From assembly GCF_900109785.1 (NCBI RefSeq), contig NZ_FOBH01000005.1, positions 124,001 to 188,000 on the forward strand: a stretch of DNA of 64,000 nt, written 5' to 3'. The DNA is from Nitrosovibrio tenuis (GTDB taxonomy: Bacteria > Pseudomonadota > Gammaproteobacteria > Burkholderiales > Nitrosomonadaceae). The notes beneath the pieces were generated by a model, which was not told the DNA's origin, made no database searches, and saw only the letters and a program-made list of their open reading frames with translations. Below are positions 55,135 to 64,000 of the stretch, piece after piece (position 1 is the first letter of the stretch; every line of letters begins with the position of its first letter). Both the position numbers and the translations under genes were made by a program.

Positions 55135-55201
55135 GCCCATTGCGATCCGCGGTGCAATCGCTAAAAAATGAAATCATCTGACTGATGATCCGAGGAAGCG
55201 C

Positions 55202-57193
55202 TCACAGTTTTGCGAGCATCAGCCTCGCGCTTTCCTGCTGCCTGACATCACCTTCCTGGATGACTTCGCGAAGAATCTGCCTTGCAGCATCCTTATCGCC
55301 CATTTCCTGATAAGCTCTGGCAAGATCTATTTTGTTAACGATTTCATGCCAATGGGTATTCCTTTGCTCAAACTCCTCTTTTACGTCTTCCGCTGGTTGC
55401 GCGGCCCCAATGCTCAGAGTAATGTCAGCCAGTTCGCGTTCAGCGAGGGGAGCTGGGTGCGCCTCCCGAGCCAGCTCGGTGGTATTCGCGCCCGAGCTCA
55501 TGGGCAGGTCCTGAACTTTATCATGCGGCTGAGAGTCGGACGCGCTGGAGATCACATCCTCATCGGAACCAAACACTGACGACTTCGGCCCCCGCACCAT
55601 CGATACCCCGACTATACCTGTAATCAGAAGAACAAGCGCACCCCCCAGATATTCAAAATTGGCCACAAGGTCATCGATGATTGTACCTTTGCCGCGTGTG
55701 CGCGTTCCCATATCTGCTCCAGGGGTCTGCTCATGGGTTAGTTTTGCCGATTGTACAGGTTTAGCTATTTCAACAGGCTCATCTGCCGTCACCTGCGCAG
55801 TTACCTGATGTGGCGCAGCGTGTTCCGGCTCATCTGTTTTAGTTTCAGAGGATGAGAGCGGTTCTGTTGGCTGGGTTAGCGGCTGCACTATCACGGCTGC
55901 TTCTGGGCTCGACTCAGACTGAGGCGAAACGGCCGCCGGTGGAATGGATACCGTTGCGGTACTCGCCGGGACGGTTTCCACCCGTTTCTGCATCTCCGCC
56001 AAGGCCAGATTTTTCAACTCGAGCAGTTGTTGCAATTCCTTTATATTTTTCTCAAGCAGCGCGATTCGCTCATTGGCTTCACGAAGCGCTCTGTTCTTCG
56101 CTATGACATCCTCTTCCATTGCATGAAGCCGATCCTGAACGCCTGGTTGCTCGAGCCGCTTTTCGCCCGGGTTCGCGCCCATATTGCTCGCGTCCTTATC
56201 GCCATTCAACGGCTCTGCACCCTTGGAAAGCCTTAAAACCTCCCCGGCGGGCTCCCCGGCCGCAATGCTATCTGCCTCAACGGTCCGATCGATTTTTCCG
56301 GTAACGGTTTGTTTCAGTTCTTCCACCGTCCCTATTGCCGCGGGGAGCCTCCGCCGGTTCCAATCCATAGTCTGCGCTTGTACTTCCTTGTTGGCTTCCG
56401 CTGGGCTTATCGCATTGATTTCACTACTGTTCGGTATCCTTAAAATTGGCCCCGCCTTAAGCTGGTGCATATTATTATCGATGAAAGCGTCAGGGTTTGC
56501 GTGGTGCAGGGCAACCAGCACCTGATTAAAACTTGCTCCGGCAGGCAGAACAATGTTGCTTGCTATCCCACCTAACGTATCGCCCTGCTTTACCGGGCCA
56601 TGGATGCTATTGGTTTTGCCGGCCGACGCCGCCGATTCCGCTGCTACCGGCGTTTTCTCCTCATGCTTGATGGATGAGTGAGTTTTCTCATGAGTTTTCT
56701 CGTGAGTTTTCTCGGTAGCCGGCTCACCCTTGGCCGAACCGGTAGAACTGGCCTGCGTTACCGGCTTCCCAAGCGGGGATGCATCATTTTCCGGATGAGC
56801 AAGGACAACAGTATATTCACGCAACAATCGTCCCGACGACCAATTCAACTCGACCAACATATTCAGCAAGGGTTCGGCAATGGCCTGCGGGGAAACGATC
56901 TTGACATAGGGCAACCCGTCGAAACGGGTTTCGACGGTTGCTTTGAACGTGGAAAGAATGGGTAAAAAATCAACGTTTGCCTGGCGGAACGTTTCTTGCG
57001 GCGCCAGACGCGCGCTTAAAAAGAGTTTCTCCTCTTTTTTTACCGCAACCAGTTCGATTTCAGCCTTGAACGGTTGCCCCGGAGCGGACATGACGGTCAG
57101 CCTGCCCAGCCCCGCCGCGGTGGCTGCCAGTGGCGCCGTGAACGCAACGACAAGCGCAATGAAAAGCAAATATGCTTTAGTACGCTTTAACAT
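55202..57193 (-). CDS. FimV-like LysM inner-membrane protein
   Basis: The 663-residue protein has a signal peptide (LLFIALVVAFTAPLAATAAG), then the FimV N-terminal domain (GRLTVMSAPGQPFKAEIELV, LLVELNWSSGRLLREYTVVL). A LysM-type region at about 200-260 (VKQGDTLGGIASNIVLPAG), a coiled coil at about 360-400 (ANERIALLEKNIKELQQLLE), one transmembrane helix near 530 (YLGGALVLLITGIVGVSMV) and a C-terminal TPR-like FimV domain (KIDLARAYQEMGDKDAARQI) follow. FimV supports polar localisation and type IV pilus assembly in Pseudomonas. It sits between asd and truA, the classical location. The linker holds three KTHEKTH-like repeats. Confidence 0.9.
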   Translation of the reverse strand: MLKRTKAYLLFIALVVAFTAPLAATAAGLGRLTVMSAPGQPFKAEIELVAVKKEEKLFLSARLAPQETFRQANVDFLPILSTFKATVETRFDGLPYVKIVSPQAIAEPLLNMLVELNWSSGRLLREYTVVLAHPENDASPLGKPVTQASSTGSAKGEPATEKTHEKTHEKTHSSIKHEEKTPVAAESAASAGKTNSIHGPVKQGDTLGGIASNIVLPAGASFNQVLVALHHANPDAFIDNNMHQLKAGPILRIPNSSEINAISPAEANKEVQAQTMDWNRRRLPAAIGTVEELKQTVTGKIDRTVEADSIAAGEPAGEVLRLSKGAEPLNGDKDASNMGANPGEKRLEQPGVQDRLHAMEEDVIAKNRALREANERIALLEKNIKELQQLLELKNLALAEMQKRVETVPASTATVSIPPAAVSPQSESSPEAAVIVQPLTQPTEPLSSSETKTDEPEHAAPHQVTAQVTADEPVEIAKPVQSAKLTHEQTPGADMGTRTRGKGTIIDDLVANFEYLGGALVLLITGIVGVSMVRGPKSSVFGSDEDVISSASDSQPHDKVQDLPMSSGANTTELAREAHPAPLAERELADITLSIGAAQPAEDVKEEFEQRNTHWHEIVNKIDLARAYQEMGDKDAARQILREVIQEGDVRQQESARLMLAKL

Positions 57194-57442
57194 GGCATGG
57201 CTCTAAAGAAATCCATATGTAAATAGGATGGGCCGGATTCAAAATCCGCTGAAATTTCACTTGTAAGGGATCACCAACAATAAACGCATCGCACCCAATG
57301 TGTACAATGAATGCCTCGCTCGTCGCGGCAATAAGGACCTGAAGTGCAGAATATCAGCCCCATGCTACTCGGCCCACCAAGACCTTATCGAATATGATTC
57401 AAGCTCTTTCAGAAAAAAGACCAACTCCGCGGCTTCCCGATC

Positions 57443-58561
57443 TCAAGCTTCCACCAAAATCCGCAGCATCCGGCGTAGCGGTTCCGCCGCACCCCACAAT
57501 AGCTGATCCCCCACCGTGAAGGCTGAAAGGTATTCCCCTCCCATGGCAAGCTTGCGCATACGCCCCACCGGTATAGTCAAGTTCCCCGTTACAGCAGCCG
57601 GGGTCAACTCCTTCAAGGTGCTTTCGCGCTGATTGGGAATCACCCGCACCCAACTGTTGGAAGCAGCCAGAATATCCTCGATCTCATCCAATGGTACATC
57701 CTGCTTGAGCTTGATGGTGAGTGCCTGACTATGGCAGCGCATTGCGCCGACACGTACACAGATGCCGTCAACAGGAACCACCTGATCGGTACGCCCGAGG
57801 ATTTTATTTGTCTCGGACTGACCCTTCCACTCCTCCCGAGTCTGTCCGTTGCCAAGATCCCTGTCTATCCAGGGTATGAGACTGCCCGCCAGCGGAACGC
57901 CGAAGTTCTCGGTTGGGAAAGCAACGTTACGCAGGGTTCCGGCCACTTCACGGTCAATGTCAAGGATGCCTGAAGCGGGGTCATCCAGCAGGTCTTTCGC
58001 CACGCGATGGGCTTCACCCATCTGCAGCAGTAATTCCCGCATGTTCTGCGCGCCAGCGCCGGAAGCCGCCTGATAAGTCATGGCGCTCATCCATTCCACC
58101 ATGTCTGCTTCGAACAATCCGCCCACCGCCATAAGCATCAGGCTCACGGTGCAATTCCCACCGATGTAATTTTTTACGTCATCATGCAAAGCCTGCTTGA
58201 TGACCGGCATATTGACCGGATCAAGTATAATGACAGCGTCCTGACCCATGCGCAATGTGGAAGCTGCATCGATCCAATATCCTTGCCAGCCCGCCTGGCG
58301 CAGCTTGCTGAAAACCTCACTGGTATAGTCGCCGCCCTGGCAGGATATGAGGATATCCATAGCCTTGAGCTCGTCTATGTTGTACGCATCCTTGAGCGGT
58401 GGCGTTTCCTTCCCTTTCCCTATGTCCGGACTTTTACCACCCTTCTGCGACGTTGTGAAAAATACAGGCTCAACCAATGCGAAGTCATTTTCTTCCCGCA
58501 TTCTTTGCATGAGGACCGAGCCTACCATGCCGCGCCAGCCAATAAATCCTACTCGCTTCAT
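57443..58561 (-). CDS. asd: Aspartate-semialdehyde dehydrogenase
   Basis: The 372-residue enzyme reduces aspartyl phosphate, feeding lysine, threonine and methionine synthesis. It shows the NADP-binding [14 protein letters not shown] start, [20 protein letters not shown], the active-site Cys in [19 protein letters not shown] and [20 protein letters not shown]. The pattern is the gamma/beta-proteobacterial Asd type. It lies 21 bases downstream of leuB and probably shares its transcript. Confidence 0.96.
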   Translation of the reverse strand: MKRVGFIGWRGMVGSVLMQRMREENDFALVEPVFFTTSQKGGKSPDIGKGKETPPLKDAYNIDELKAMDILISCQGGDYTSEVFSKLRQAGWQGYWIDAASTLRMGQDAVIILDPVNMPVIKQALHDDVKNYIGGNCTVSLMLMAVGGLFEADMVEWMSAMTYQAASGAGAQNMRELLLQMGEAHRVAKDLLDDPASGILDIDREVAGTLRNVAFPTENFGVPLAGSLIPWIDRDLGNGQTREEWKGQSETNKILGRTDQVVPVDGICVRVGAMRCHSQALTIKLKQDVPLDEIEDILAASNSWVRVIPNQRESTLKELTPAAVTGNLTIPVGRMRKLAMGGEYLSAFTVGDQLLWGAAEPLRRMLRILVEA

Positions 58562-58582
58562 TGATCGCCCCTACTTGAGATC

Positions 58583-59644
58583 TTAGAGATTAGCCAGAAC
58601 CGCGCCGCCCATCTCCGCGGTGCCAAGCTTCTTCATTCCTGGTTCATAAATATCCGCCGTGCGGTAACCCTCTGCCAGAACTTTTTTTACGGCACCTTCA
58701 ATGCGTGCGGCTGCAGATTCCAGATCAAAGGTATAGCGCAACATCATCGCCGCCGATAATATCGTTGCCAGGGGGTTGGCCACGTTCTTTCCGGCAATAT
58801 CAGGGGCCGAACCGTGTATCGGTTCATATAACCCCTTGTTATTCTCATCGAGTGACGCCGAAGGCAACATCCCGATCGAGCCGGTCAACATGGACGCTTC
58901 ATCCGATAGGATATCGCCAAACATGTTGCCCGTCACCATAACATCGAATTGCCTGGGATCGCGTATCAACTGCATCGCGGCATTATCCACCAGCATGTGC
59001 GAGAGCTCGACGTCCGGATATTCCTCGGCGGTCTCCGTCACTACGTCGCGCCATAACTGGGTGCATTCCAGCACATTCATTTTATCAACCGAGCAAAGCC
59101 TGCGATTGCGTCTACGCGCCGCTCCAAAGGCCACCCGGGCAATTCTGTCTATCTCCGCCTCGCTGTATACCATGGTGTTGAAGCCGACGCGCTGGCCCTC
59201 GCGCTGCTCGATGCCGCGTGGTTCCCCAAAATAAATATCCCCGGTCAACTCTCTCACAATCAGAATGTCGAGCCCCGCGACGATCTCGGGTTTCAGCGTG
59301 GAGGCATTGGCAAGCTCGGGGTAGAGCAGCGCCGGGCGAAGATTGGCAAAAAGGTTCAAGGCCTTGCGTATGCCGAGCAACCCTCTTTCCGGCCGTAGCG
59401 GACGCGGCAGGGCGTCGTACTGCGGCCCGCCCACTGCGCCCAGAATCACAGCGTCGGCATCGGTGGCAAGCTTGCGTGTCGCCTCGGGAAATGGCTCGCC
59501 GGCGGCTTCTACCGCACAACCGCCCAGCAGACCCCATTCCAGTTCAATTTTTAACCCGTCGCTCCTCAATGCTTCCAGTACGCGCACGGCTTGAGCAATG
59601 ATTTCCGGGCCGATACCGTCCCCGGCCAAGACTGCAATCTTCAT
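58583..59644 (-). CDS. leuB: 3-isopropylmalate dehydrogenase
   Basis: The 353-residue enzyme oxidises and decarboxylates 3-isopropylmalate in leucine synthesis. Motifs are [20 protein letters not shown], the substrate region [32 protein letters not shown], and [20 protein letters not shown], and [14 protein letters not shown] at the NAD site. Length and position between leuD and asd are standard. Confidence 0.97.
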   Translation of the reverse strand: MKIAVLAGDGIGPEIIAQAVRVLEALRSDGLKIELEWGLLGGCAVEAAGEPFPEATRKLATDADAVILGAVGGPQYDALPRPLRPERGLLGIRKALNLFANLRPALLYPELANASTLKPEIVAGLDILIVRELTGDIYFGEPRGIEQREGQRVGFNTMVYSEAEIDRIARVAFGAARRRNRRLCSVDKMNVLECTQLWRDVVTETAEEYPDVELSHMLVDNAAMQLIRDPRQFDVMVTGNMFGDILSDEASMLTGSIGMLPSASLDENNKGLYEPIHGSAPDIAGKNVANPLATILSAAMMLRYTFDLESAAARIEGAVKKVLAEGYRTADIYEPGMKKLGTAEMGGAVLANL

Positions 59645-59671
59645 TAAATCATCTTCCTGGATAAGCGCCTT

Positions 59672-60310
59672 TCACGTAAATAGCCACGGCTGTGCAGCTC
59701 GATATTTCTCCTCGAACGCTCTGATCTTGTCCGAATGTTGCAAAGTCAGGCCGATCTCATCCAGACCATTCAACAGGCTGTGTTTGCGGAAAGAATCGAT
59801 ATCGAACTGGAAAAGTTTACCGCTGGGAGTCGTCACCGACTGATCCCGCAAATTGACCGCCAAACGATAGCCTTGTGTCGCTTCGATTTCATGGAACAGT
59901 TGATCCACGGTGTCTGCATCGAGCGCAATCGGAAGCAAACCGATCTTGAAACAGTTGTTAAAAAAAATGTCGGCAAAGCTGGGTGCGATGATCACCTGAA
60001 AGCCGTAATCCTGAAGAGCCCAAGGCGCATGTTCGCGGCTCGAACCGCAGCCGAAATTTGCGCGCGCAAGCAATATCTCGGCACCGCTATAACGCGGCAT
60101 GTTGAGTATGAAATCCGGGTTGGGCTTACGCTGGGACGAATCCATTCCTGGCTCGCCGTGATCGAGATAACGCCACTCATCAAAGAGATTCTGGCCGAAA
60201 CCGGATCGTTTGATGGATTTCAGAAATTGTTTGGGAATGATGGCATCGGTATCGACATTGGCACGATCCAATGGCGCCACCAACCCTTCACAGGAAAAAA
60301 ATTTTTTCAC
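59672..60310 (-). CDS. leuD: 3-isopropylmalate dehydratase small subunit
   Basis: The 212-residue subunit pairs with LeuC to isomerise 2- to 3-isopropylmalate. Signature parts are [60 protein letters not shown]. The gene starts only 3 bases after the entericidin stop and ends 27 bases before leuB. Confidence 0.97.
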   Translation of the reverse strand: MKKFFSCEGLVAPLDRANVDTDAIIPKQFLKSIKRSGFGQNLFDEWRYLDHGEPGMDSSQRKPNPDFILNMPRYSGAEILLARANFGCGSSREHAPWALQDYGFQVIIAPSFADIFFNNCFKIGLLPIALDADTVDQLFHEIEATQGYRLAVNLRDQSVTTPSGKLFQFDIDSFRKHSLLNGLDEIGLTLQHSDKIRAFEEKYRAAQPWLFT

Positions 60311-60313
60311 TAG

Positions 60314-60439
60314 CTACTTCGACGATTTCTCAATCGCCTGTCCACCCTTCTGGATATCTTTCCCCATCCCACCCACAGTATTACACGCGGACAGCTGGAA
60401 AACAGCGATCAACGCGATCATTGCGGATAACATTTTCAT
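60314..60439 (-). CDS. Entericidin A/B family small lipoprotein
   Basis: The protein has 41 residues: MKMLSAMIALIAVFQLSACN followed by TVGGMGKDIQKGGQAIEKSS and K. It has a lipoprotein signal with Cys at residue 19 and the N-T-x-x-G-x-G-x-D-I-x-x-G-G-x-A-I entericidin signature. GAGGAGG is 7 bases before ATG 60439. It is too short for common ORF cut-offs. Placement between leuC and leuD is frequent in betaproteobacteria; the gene is probably cotranscribed with the leu genes. The function beyond an envelope lipoprotein is not known here. Confidence 0.9.
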   Translation of the reverse strand: MKMLSAMIALIAVFQLSACNTVGGMGKDIQKGGQAIEKSSK

Positions 60440-60485
60440 AGCAACCTCCTCTTTTAATAAAATAAAACCGCCTAACGCCTTAATT

Positions 60486-61904
60486 TTAGTTTATTTCTCG
60501 CACATCCACAAAATGACCCGCCACCGCGGCAGCCGCGGCCATTGCCGGACTCACCAGATGAGTTCGCCCCCCTGGGCCCTGCCGGCCTTCGAAGTTGCGG
60601 TTGGAAGTCGAAGCACAACGTTCGCCCGGTGCAAGCCGGTCATCGTTCATCGCAAGGCACATCGAGCACCCAGGCTCACGCCATTCGAATCCCGCGTCGA
60701 GAAATATCTTGTCGAGTCCTTCCTGTTCCGCCTGTTGCTTGACCAGGCCGGAACCCGGCACGACCATGGCAAGTTTAATGTTCGCAGCAATATGCCGGCC
60801 TCTGACCACCTTCGCCGCAGCGCGCAAGTCCTCTATGCGGGAATTCGTGCAGGAACCAATGAATATCTTGTCCGGGCGAATTTCGCTGATGGGGGTATTG
60901 GGCGCAAGGCCCATATATTTTAGCGCATGCTCCATGTCGTGGCGTTTCACGATATCGTCGATCCGGGACGGGTCAGGCACCTTACCGTCAATGGTTGTTA
61001 CCATTTCGGGGGATGTTCCCCACGTTACCTGCGGCTTGATTTGTGCTGCAGCCAATGTCACCACCCTGTCAAAGCGCGCACCCTCATCACTTTTCAGTGT
61101 GCGCCAATAGGCAATGGCCTTTTCCCATAGATCGCCTACAGGCGCGAAAGGCCTCCCGCGGATATATTCAATCGTGGTATCGTCCACCGCTATCATCCCG
61201 GCACGGGCGCCCGCCTCGATAGCCATATTGCATAGCGTCATCCGCCCTTCCATGGAAAGCGCACGGATGGCGCTTCCCGCGAATTCGACAGCGTAGCCCG
61301 TACCTCCTGCGGTACCGATCTCGCCAACAATGGCGAGCGCGATGTCCTTGGCCGTAACGCCATGGCCAAGTTCGCCTTCGACTACAATCTGCATGGCTTT
61401 CGCTTTTTTCGTCAGCAGGCATTGCGTGGCCAGCACGTGTTCGACTTCCGAAGTACCTATGCCAAAAGCCAGACAGCCGAACGCACCATGCGTGCTGGTA
61501 TGCGAATCACCGCATACTACTGTCATACCCGGCAGCGTAGCACCCTGCTCCGGCCCAATCACATGGACGATACCTTGGCGAATGTCGTTCATCCTGAACT
61601 CGGTAATGTCCAGTTCCTCGCAATTCTGGTCGAGCGTTTCCACCTGAACACGTGATATGGGATCGCTGATACCATGGCTGCGTCCGGTGGTCGGCACATT
61701 ATGGTCAGCCACAGCAAGAATGGAATTGCGCCGCCATGGCCTGCGTCCGGCCAGCTTCAGCCCTTCAAAGGCTTGCGGACTGGTGACTTCATGCACCAGG
61801 TGGCGGTCGATATAGAGCAGCGCTGTGCCATCCTGCTTACCCTGGTTATCGGACTCTTCGTAAACCACATGGCTTTGCCAGAGTTTGTCGTATAAGGTCT
61901 GCAT
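60486..61904 (-). CDS. leuC: 3-isopropylmalate dehydratase large subunit
   Basis: From ATG 61904 ([14 protein letters not shown]) the subunit has 472 residues, as usual. The iron-sulphur Cys residues are in [19 protein letters not shown] and [20 protein letters not shown]. Others are [20 protein letters not shown] and [25 protein letters not shown] lies upstream of the start. The 20-codon upward extension of the frame has no conservation. Confidence 0.97.
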   Translation of the reverse strand: MQTLYDKLWQSHVVYEESDNQGKQDGTALLYIDRHLVHEVTSPQAFEGLKLAGRRPWRRNSILAVADHNVPTTGRSHGISDPISRVQVETLDQNCEELDITEFRMNDIRQGIVHVIGPEQGATLPGMTVVCGDSHTSTHGAFGCLAFGIGTSEVEHVLATQCLLTKKAKAMQIVVEGELGHGVTAKDIALAIVGEIGTAGGTGYAVEFAGSAIRALSMEGRMTLCNMAIEAGARAGMIAVDDTTIEYIRGRPFAPVGDLWEKAIAYWRTLKSDEGARFDRVVTLAAAQIKPQVTWGTSPEMVTTIDGKVPDPSRIDDIVKRHDMEHALKYMGLAPNTPISEIRPDKIFIGSCTNSRIEDLRAAAKVVRGRHIAANIKLAMVVPGSGLVKQQAEQEGLDKIFLDAGFEWREPGCSMCLAMNDDRLAPGERCASTSNRNFEGRQGPGGRTHLVSPAMAAAAAVAGHFVDVREIN

Positions 61905-61995
61905 ATTGGAGGAATTATTGCGGATTGATGTTAAATTATCCCATAACAATGCATCAAGAAACAAATAAATATCAATAGCCTACCGTGCTTTCGCT

Positions 61996-63159
61996 TTAAT
62001 GATCAGCATCCATCTTCCACGCTACCAATACCAGACCGAGCAAAACGGCCGCGGCGCTCATGGTAAACGTGAGGCCCGGCCCCAGCCGCTCCCAGCCATA
62101 ACCGCTGAACAGTCCCCCCAGCGTACCGCCAAGGCCGAATGTAAGGCTGGTGTATAGTGCCTGTCCTTTCGCCTGGTTGCGGCCGCGGAAGTAATGATGG
62201 ATCAGCAGCATGGCGGTCGCATGATGCGCGCCATATGTCGCAGCGTGAAGGATTTGCGCCGCCAGCACTACGGACGGCCATTCCACGCCCCAACCTATCA
62301 TCAGAAAACGAACTATCGCGCAACCAAAACTGAAAGCCATCACCTGCTTGAGGCGGAAGCGGTGCATGAGCTGCGGCATCAGGAAAAACACGCCGATTTC
62401 ACATATAACGCCTATGGCCCATAGCCAGCCAATAATACTCTTGCTATAACCGTGCTCCACCAGATAAATGGAATAAAAAGTGTAATATGGCCCGTGGGCG
62501 AGCGCCATCAGCATGCAGGCCGCAAAGAATGCCAGTACCTCCGGGCGCTTAAAAATTTGCCGGACAGGCAGAGTATCGGCTGGGTGAACCATAACCACAG
62601 CTTCAGGAATCTGGCGCGAAAAGATGACTATGCCCAGCTTGAATCCGAGCACAGCCCACAACAGTGAAGCGATATCCATGAAATCCAGCATATAGCCGAT
62701 GCCGGTTACCGCACAAATAAACCCCACCGAACCCCAAACCCGGATACGTCCATATCTTGCCGTGCTTGCGCCAAGATAAGATAGCGTGGTGGCTTCAATG
62801 AGCGGCAATGATGCGCTCCAGAAAAAACTCATCAGCAGCATGACTACGAACAACCAGGCGAACGACTCGCCCAAAAATACTCCGCAATAGCTTATTAAAC
62901 CCGTGACCGCGGCCGCTTGCACGATTACCACCCGTTTGCCAATATGATCGGCTAGCCAGCCCCACGCAGCCGGAGCAAAAATGCGGGTCACATGCAAAAG
63001 AGACATCAGCACGCCAATCTGGAAGGCACTAAAGGAAAGGGATTTCAAATACAGGCTCCAGTAAGGAGCAAAAGCGCCGATAAAAGCGAAATGGAAGAAA
63101 TAAAAGCCCGAAAGGCGCCAGTAAGGAATGGGATGCATTTGCCCGATTTTAACAGGCAA
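61996..63159 (-). CDS. MFS transporter (MFS_1-like, HcaT/LacY-type)
   Basis: The 387-residue protein has about 12 hydrophobic helices. Its start (PYWRLSGFYFFHFAFIGAFA, then YWSLYLKSLSFSAFQIG) and the loop WGWLADHIGKRVVIVQAAAV match the phenylpropionate/nucleoside-type subgroup of the major facilitator family. A start at ATG 63138 is possible, 7 codons inside. The substrate is not evident. It is upstream of leuC on the same strand with a 91-base gap, but is probably a separate unit. Confidence 0.85.
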   Translation of the reverse strand: MPVKIGQMHPIPYWRLSGFYFFHFAFIGAFAPYWSLYLKSLSFSAFQIGVLMSLLHVTRIFAPAAWGWLADHIGKRVVIVQAAAVTGLISYCGVFLGESFAWLFVVMLLMSFFWSASLPLIEATTLSYLGASTARYGRIRVWGSVGFICAVTGIGYMLDFMDIASLLWAVLGFKLGIVIFSRQIPEAVVMVHPADTLPVRQIFKRPEVLAFFAACMLMALAHGPYYTFYSIYLVEHGYSKSIIGWLWAIGVICEIGVFFLMPQLMHRFRLKQVMAFSFGCAIVRFLMIGWGVEWPSVVLAAQILHAATYGAHHATAMLLIHHYFRGRNQAKGQALYTSLTFGLGGTLGGLFSGYGWERLGPGLTFTMSAAAVLLGLVLVAWKMDADH

Positions 63160-63649
63160 GGGGAGAGAAGCAGATAAACGTTGCCACTATCAATTAATGG
63201 CTCTGGTTTGGCACATTCTGGCGGCAAAACCGCCTAGGGCGTAAGTTCAGGAGGAATCTGCTTCGCCACCGCGCGAAGAGTTCCACCTAGCCCTGACCGG
63301 TCTGCCGAAAGGGCGGTAACTTCTGTTATGGGGGCCGGAATATGATGGAGAATTCCGGAAGTGGAAATGCGATTTAGCGAATCATCCCGGAATGGTGCGC
63401 AGCAATTTCCCAATTGCCGCTCTCCCCGTCATATCGAAGCACGTATATATTTCCATCATCTGCGTCGACTTTGAACCATGACTGCCCAGGTGCAAACCAG
63501 CGATCGACCAAGGCGCGCACCAACCATAGAACCCGCCTGGATGGAGGTAACGGCCTTCAACAAGAGATGGGGAAAAAGCAAAAAACCGGTTTAGGCCACT
63601 GCTCGTAATGCGGGCAAACGCTGCTTTTCCGACGACCCTTGCCGCGGCG
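63160..63649. other. Gap between MFS and SDR genes
   Basis: This region of 490 bases holds one possible 48-codon minus-strand gene, described separately. A longer minus-strand frame over 63382-63861 in another register conflicts with the SDR coding frame and is not accepted. Confidence 0.45.
63374..63520 (-). CDS. Possible small hypothetical protein
   Basis: A frame of 48 residues starting at GTG 63520 reads RALVDRWFAPGQSWFKVDAD followed by DGNIYVLRYDGESGNWEIAA and ends MIR. The regular strand pattern (W-F-K-V-D-A-D-D-G-N-I-Y-V-L-R-Y) looks like real protein. No clear ribosome site or family was identified, and it may be the remnant of a longer gene since the frame stays open further upstream. 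Confidence 0.4.
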   Translation of the reverse strand: MRALVDRWFAPGQSWFKVDADDGNIYVLRYDGESGNWEIAAHHSGMIR

Positions 63650-64000
63650 CTAGGGTTGGCCACTTCCACCCGACTCACCGAGCACTTGACCGGTCGCGTA
63701 GCTTGATTCCTGCGAAGCAAGCAAGACGTACAGGGGTCCCAATTCCGCCGGCTGACCTGGACGACCAAGCGGAGTATCGCCGCCGAATGTGGTAATTCTA
63801 TCCGGCGGTTGCCCGCCGCTCGGTTGCAAGGGGGTCCAGAACGGCCCCGGCGCCACTGCATTTACCCGTATGCCCTGCTTGGCAACCTGCTTAGCCAATG
63901 ATTTTGTGAAAGCAACAATACATGCTTTAGTCTGCGCATAATCGAGCAGCGTCGGAGACGGATCATAAGCCTGAACGGAAGCCGTATTAATAATTGCCGC
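63650..64000 (-). CDS. SDR family oxidoreductase, C-terminal part (runs off the window)
   Basis: The minus-strand frame is open from the window end to the stop at 63650, giving 116 residues of the C-terminal half. It shows [23 protein letters not shown], the catalytic S...Y-x-x-x-K of short-chain dehydrogenases, then [19 protein letters not shown], and [20 protein letters not shown]. The variant ending ([16 protein letters not shown]) is found in the YhdF/YghA-like group; the substrate cannot be told. The 5' part with the Rossmann G-motif is outside the window. Confidence 0.9.
   Translation of the reverse strand, partial: AAIINTASVQAYDPSPTLLDYAQTKACIVAFTKSLAKQVAKQGIRVNAVAPGPFWTPLQPSGGQPPDRITTFGGDTPLGRPGQPAELGPLYVLLASQESSYATGQVLGESGGSGQP

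Noticed and set aside
54729-55181. A 150-codon open frame over the 141-bp repeats as a gene
   Set aside because: Several other frames on both strands are equally open, none has a ribosome site or family pattern, and the frame overlaps the start of truA on the other strand. The repeat itself explains it.
63382-63861. A 159-codon minus-strand gene
   Set aside because: It overlaps the clearly conserved SDR frame in another register; the catalytic Y-x-x-x-K and the NAVAPGP stretch lie in the SDR frame.

Overview
This window looks like the chromosome of a betaproteobacterium, most likely a Nitrosomonadaceae ammonia oxidiser such as Nitrosospira. That is an inference from the housekeeping gene set and order (metZ, purF, cvpA, SPOR protein, folC, accD, trpA, trpB, trpF, truA, fimV, asd, leuB, leuD, entericidin, leuC), not from a marker gene. 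No rRNA, tRNA, CRISPR array or integrase was recognised.

The left half (about 1-36 kb) is an extracellular contractile injection system (eCIS, a headless phage-tail-like particle of the Pvc/Afp/MAC type), all on the + strand. In order it holds the end of a probable DUF4255 cap gene, a carboxypeptidase-regulatory-like protein, two sheaths, a tube protein, a tail-assembly chaperone-like protein whose DUF6760 continuation lies in the -1 frame, a second tube protein, a 969-residue disordered protein, a LysM tube/baseplate protein, hub, spike, gp25, two baseplate-J-like proteins, gpI, an HGWGV-type accessory protein and a Pvc15-like AAA+ ATPase. Then comes a cargo island of five related genes. All carry the same N-terminal leader, and four also carry a DUF4157 (HELTH) domain. 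Their C-termini differ: transmembrane/helical, Cys-rich, small helical, peptidoglycan-binding with an unknown domain (frame-disrupted), and peptidoglycan-binding with a second HExxH. Three of them are followed by small beta-rich or secreted proteins. A DUF4280 PAAR-like tip protein, a sigma-54 activator without a receiver domain, two sigma-54-type promoters and a small winged-helix-like protein close the locus. A VWA membrane protein lies just beyond.

The right half (about 37.8-64 kb) is ordinary chromosome. cysS diverges from a TPR/NTF2-like gene and an L,D-transpeptidase; two cyclophilins and an M48 lipoprotein follow. Two long minus-strand blocks then cover methionine, purine, folate, fatty-acid and tryptophan functions and leucine/aspartate-family biosynthesis. 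A perfect-length 141-bp tandem duplication separates truA from fimV. The window ends in an MFS transporter, a possible 48-codon gene and a truncated SDR oxidoreductase.

The most interesting points are: the cargo leader found without DUF4157 in one gene; the -1 frameshift fusion that appears to be needed to express DUF6760; the two C-tract frame breaks in the fourth cargo gene; the helical/transmembrane cargo that may double as tape measure; and the sigma-54 control of the locus.
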